Of a DNA stretch of 13,811 nucleotides, positions 12,542-13,811 are shown in pieces. The notes under the pieces were generated by a model that worked only from the letters and a program-made list of their open reading frames with translations, made no database searches and was not told the origin of the DNA. Where the stretch lies: positions 1 through 13,811 of the forward strand of contig JBJHCE010000078.1 in assembly GCA_050485865.1 (NCBI GenBank). Reading direction: 5' to 3'. A program made the translations under genes and the position numbers. Source of the DNA: SKNW01 sp050485865 (GTDB lineage Bacteria; Gemmatimonadota; Gemmatimonadetes; Longimicrobiales; Gaopeijiaceae). How positions within the stretch are numbered: the first letter of the stretch is position 1; each line of letters starts with the position of its first letter.

Positions 12542-13811
12542 ATGGCCCACGACGCCCAGACCCCCACCCTCGAGATCCATCCCGACGGCCTGGCCGTCGT
12601 CACCTTCGACGACCCGGAGCGGAGTGCGAACGTCCTCACCGAGGCGGTGCTCCGCACCCTGGACGGGGTCGTGGCCGAGCTCCAGGCAGGAGCGGCCTCG
12701 GGCGAGATCCGGGGCGTCGCCTTCCGCAGCGGAAAGGCGGGATCGTTCATCGTGGGCGCCGACATCGAGGCGATCGGAAGCATCGAGAACCCCGACGAGG
12801 GAGCGGAGGCGGCGCGCTTCGGCCAGCGGGTCTTCCTTGCCATCGAACGGCTCCCGGTCCCCACCCTGGCGGTGGTGAACGGAACCTGCATGGGCGGCGG
12901 CACCGAACTCACCCTGGCCTGCCGCCTCCGCATCCTCACGGACCACCCCAAGGCCTCGATGGCGCTACCCGAGGTCCAGCTCGGGATCCTTCCCGGGTGG
13001 GGCGGCACCACCCGCCTCCCCCGTCTCGTGGGGCTCCAGGCGGCGCTGGACCTGATCCTCACCGGCAAGTCGGTCCGGGGAAGGAAGGCGGAGCGGATCG
13101 GGCTCGTGGAGGACGTGATCCCGCAGGCAGTGCTCGACGAGGACCCGGAGGCCCTCTTCCGGCGGTTCCTCTTCGACGCCCCCCCGCCCCGCACCGGGGC
13201 CCGCCGCGGCGTCCTCACCCGGGCCCTGGAGGACACGGCGCCGGGACGCGCCCTCGTGCTCCGCCAGGCCCGGAAGTCGGTCATGGAGAAGACCGGGGGC
13301 CACTACCCCGCACCGCTCCGCATCCTGGACGTGGTCCGGGGGTCCCTCGGGCGCCCCGTGGAGCGTGCGCTCGAACTCGAGGCGGAGGCGCTCGGCGAAC
13401 TCCTCGCCACCCGCGTCTCCAAGAACCTCGTCCACGTCTTCCATCTCCGGGAACGGGCCCGGAAGGGAAGCGGGGTCGACGGAACGGGCGACCCCCGCCC
13501 GGTGGAGGACCTGGGCGTGGTGGGCGCCGGGGTCATGGGCGGCGGGATCGCCCAGCTCGCCGCCGAAAGGGGGATCCGCGTCCGCATGAAGGACATCCGC
13601 CACGACGCGGTGGCCGGGGGACTCCGCCACGCCCGCTCCCTCTTCGACCGCTCCGTGGAGAAGCGCCGCATGTCGCGCCGCGACGCGGATCAGGCCATGG
13701 AGCGCATTTCGGGCGGACTCGACTTCGCCGGCTTCGGGGCGCTGGACCTCGTGGTGGAGGCGGTGGTGGAGAAGCTCGACGTGAAGCGCTCCGTCCTCCG
13801 CGAGGTGGAGG
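12542..13811 (+). CDS. fadJ: FadJ-type enoyl-CoA hydratase/3-hydroxyacyl-CoA dehydrogenase (3' end outside window)
   Basis: The visible 423 codons encode the N-terminal hydratase and the start of the dehydrogenase of the bifunctional beta-oxidation alpha subunit (FadB/FadJ family, usually about 700 residues). This enzyme hydrates trans-2-enoyl-CoA and oxidises the 3-hydroxyacyl-CoA with NAD+. The crotonase domain (about 8-200) has FIVGADIEAI (69-78), GTCMGGGTELTLAC (114-127) and MALPEVQLGILPGWGG (140-155). The two catalytic glutamates expected for hydratase activity are E122 and E144. A linker (about 255-320) leads to the Rossmann fold with GAGVMGGGIA (328-337) and VVEAVVE (404-410). The ATG at 12542 fits the family N-terminus; there is no strong ribosome binding site. 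FadJ rather than FadB is chosen loosely, because no fadA is seen upstream; a thiolase gene may follow beyond the right edge. The gene is cut at 13811 mid-codon. Confidence 0.93.
   Translation, partial: MAHDAQTPTLEIHPDGLAVVTFDDPERSANVLTEAVLRTLDGVVAELQAGAASGEIRGVAFRSGKAGSFIVGADIEAIGSIENPDEGAEAARFGQRVFLAIERLPVPTLAVVNGTCMGGGTELTLACRLRILTDHPKASMALPEVQLGILPGWGGTTRLPRLVGLQAALDLILTGKSVRGRKAERIGLVEDVIPQAVLDEDPEALFRRFLFDAPPPRTGARRGVLTRALEDTAPGRALVLRQARKSVMEKTGGHYPAPLRILDVVRGSLGRPVERALELEAEALGELLATRVSKNLVHVFHLRERARKGSGVDGTGDPRPVEDLGVVGAGVMGGGIAQLAAERGIRVRMKDIRHDAVAGGLRHARSLFDRSVEKRRMSRRDADQAMERISGGLDFAGFGALDLVVEAVVEKLDVKRSVLREVE

Noticed and set aside
1..13811. Search for tRNA, rRNA, CRISPR repeats, insertion sequences or phage genes
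   Set aside because: Reading both strands I saw no regularly spaced repeats, transposase-like genes, terminal inverted repeats or structural RNA signatures; a dedicated scan could still find a small RNA.

Overview
The window is a compact, very GC-rich (by eye roughly 70%, not counted) bacterial chromosomal segment. Genes are packed closely and several start at GTG or TTG. Many lack a clear Shine-Dalgarno sequence, and GC at third codon positions is so strong that long spurious ORFs appear on the opposite strand. Signal peptides, a lipobox lipoprotein and periplasmic-type proteins suggest a diderm. The gene mix (stand-alone RicT next to metG, M23 and M16-like envelope proteins, a FadJ-type beta-oxidation protein) would fit Gemmatimonadota or a similar high-GC diderm phylum. 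That placement is an inference: no rRNA or other marker is present. I see no mobile element, CRISPR array, tRNA or rRNA.

Left end (1-1362): a HerA-like P-loop ATPase gene runs leftwards off the window. It is divergent from the next gene across a ~109-bp spacer that holds a short inverted repeat.

Left-centre (1363-4212): a nitronate monooxygenase-family flavoenzyme is followed by an exported DUF2207 membrane protein with a glycine-rich tail.

Centre (4213-7792): accA-ricT-metG form a tight operon. The genes link fatty-acid synthesis (carboxyltransferase alpha subunit), an Fe-S RicT/PSP1 regulator and methionyl-tRNA synthetase. ricT and metG overlap by 4 nt. The operon has its own leader and a TTG start preceded by a good ribosome binding site.

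Right-centre (7793-11524): a clear sigma-70-type promoter drives a membrane-anchored M23 (LytM-type) peptidase. Two consecutive exported proteins that look like M16 peptidases follow, but both lack the HxxEH zinc motif; the two genes overlap by 4 nt. This looks like a cell-envelope operon and is the most interesting part of the window.

Right end (11525-13811): a second clear promoter drives an unrecognised lipoprotein with a long helical/coiled-coil middle flanked by beta-rich ends. A 13-bp perfect hairpin separates it from a FadJ-type enoyl-CoA hydratase/3-hydroxyacyl-CoA dehydrogenase that runs off the right edge.

Overall this is mostly ordinary core chromosome. I found no obvious new defence or mobile system; the pseudo-M16 pair and the coiled-coil lipoprotein are the best candidates for undescribed biology.
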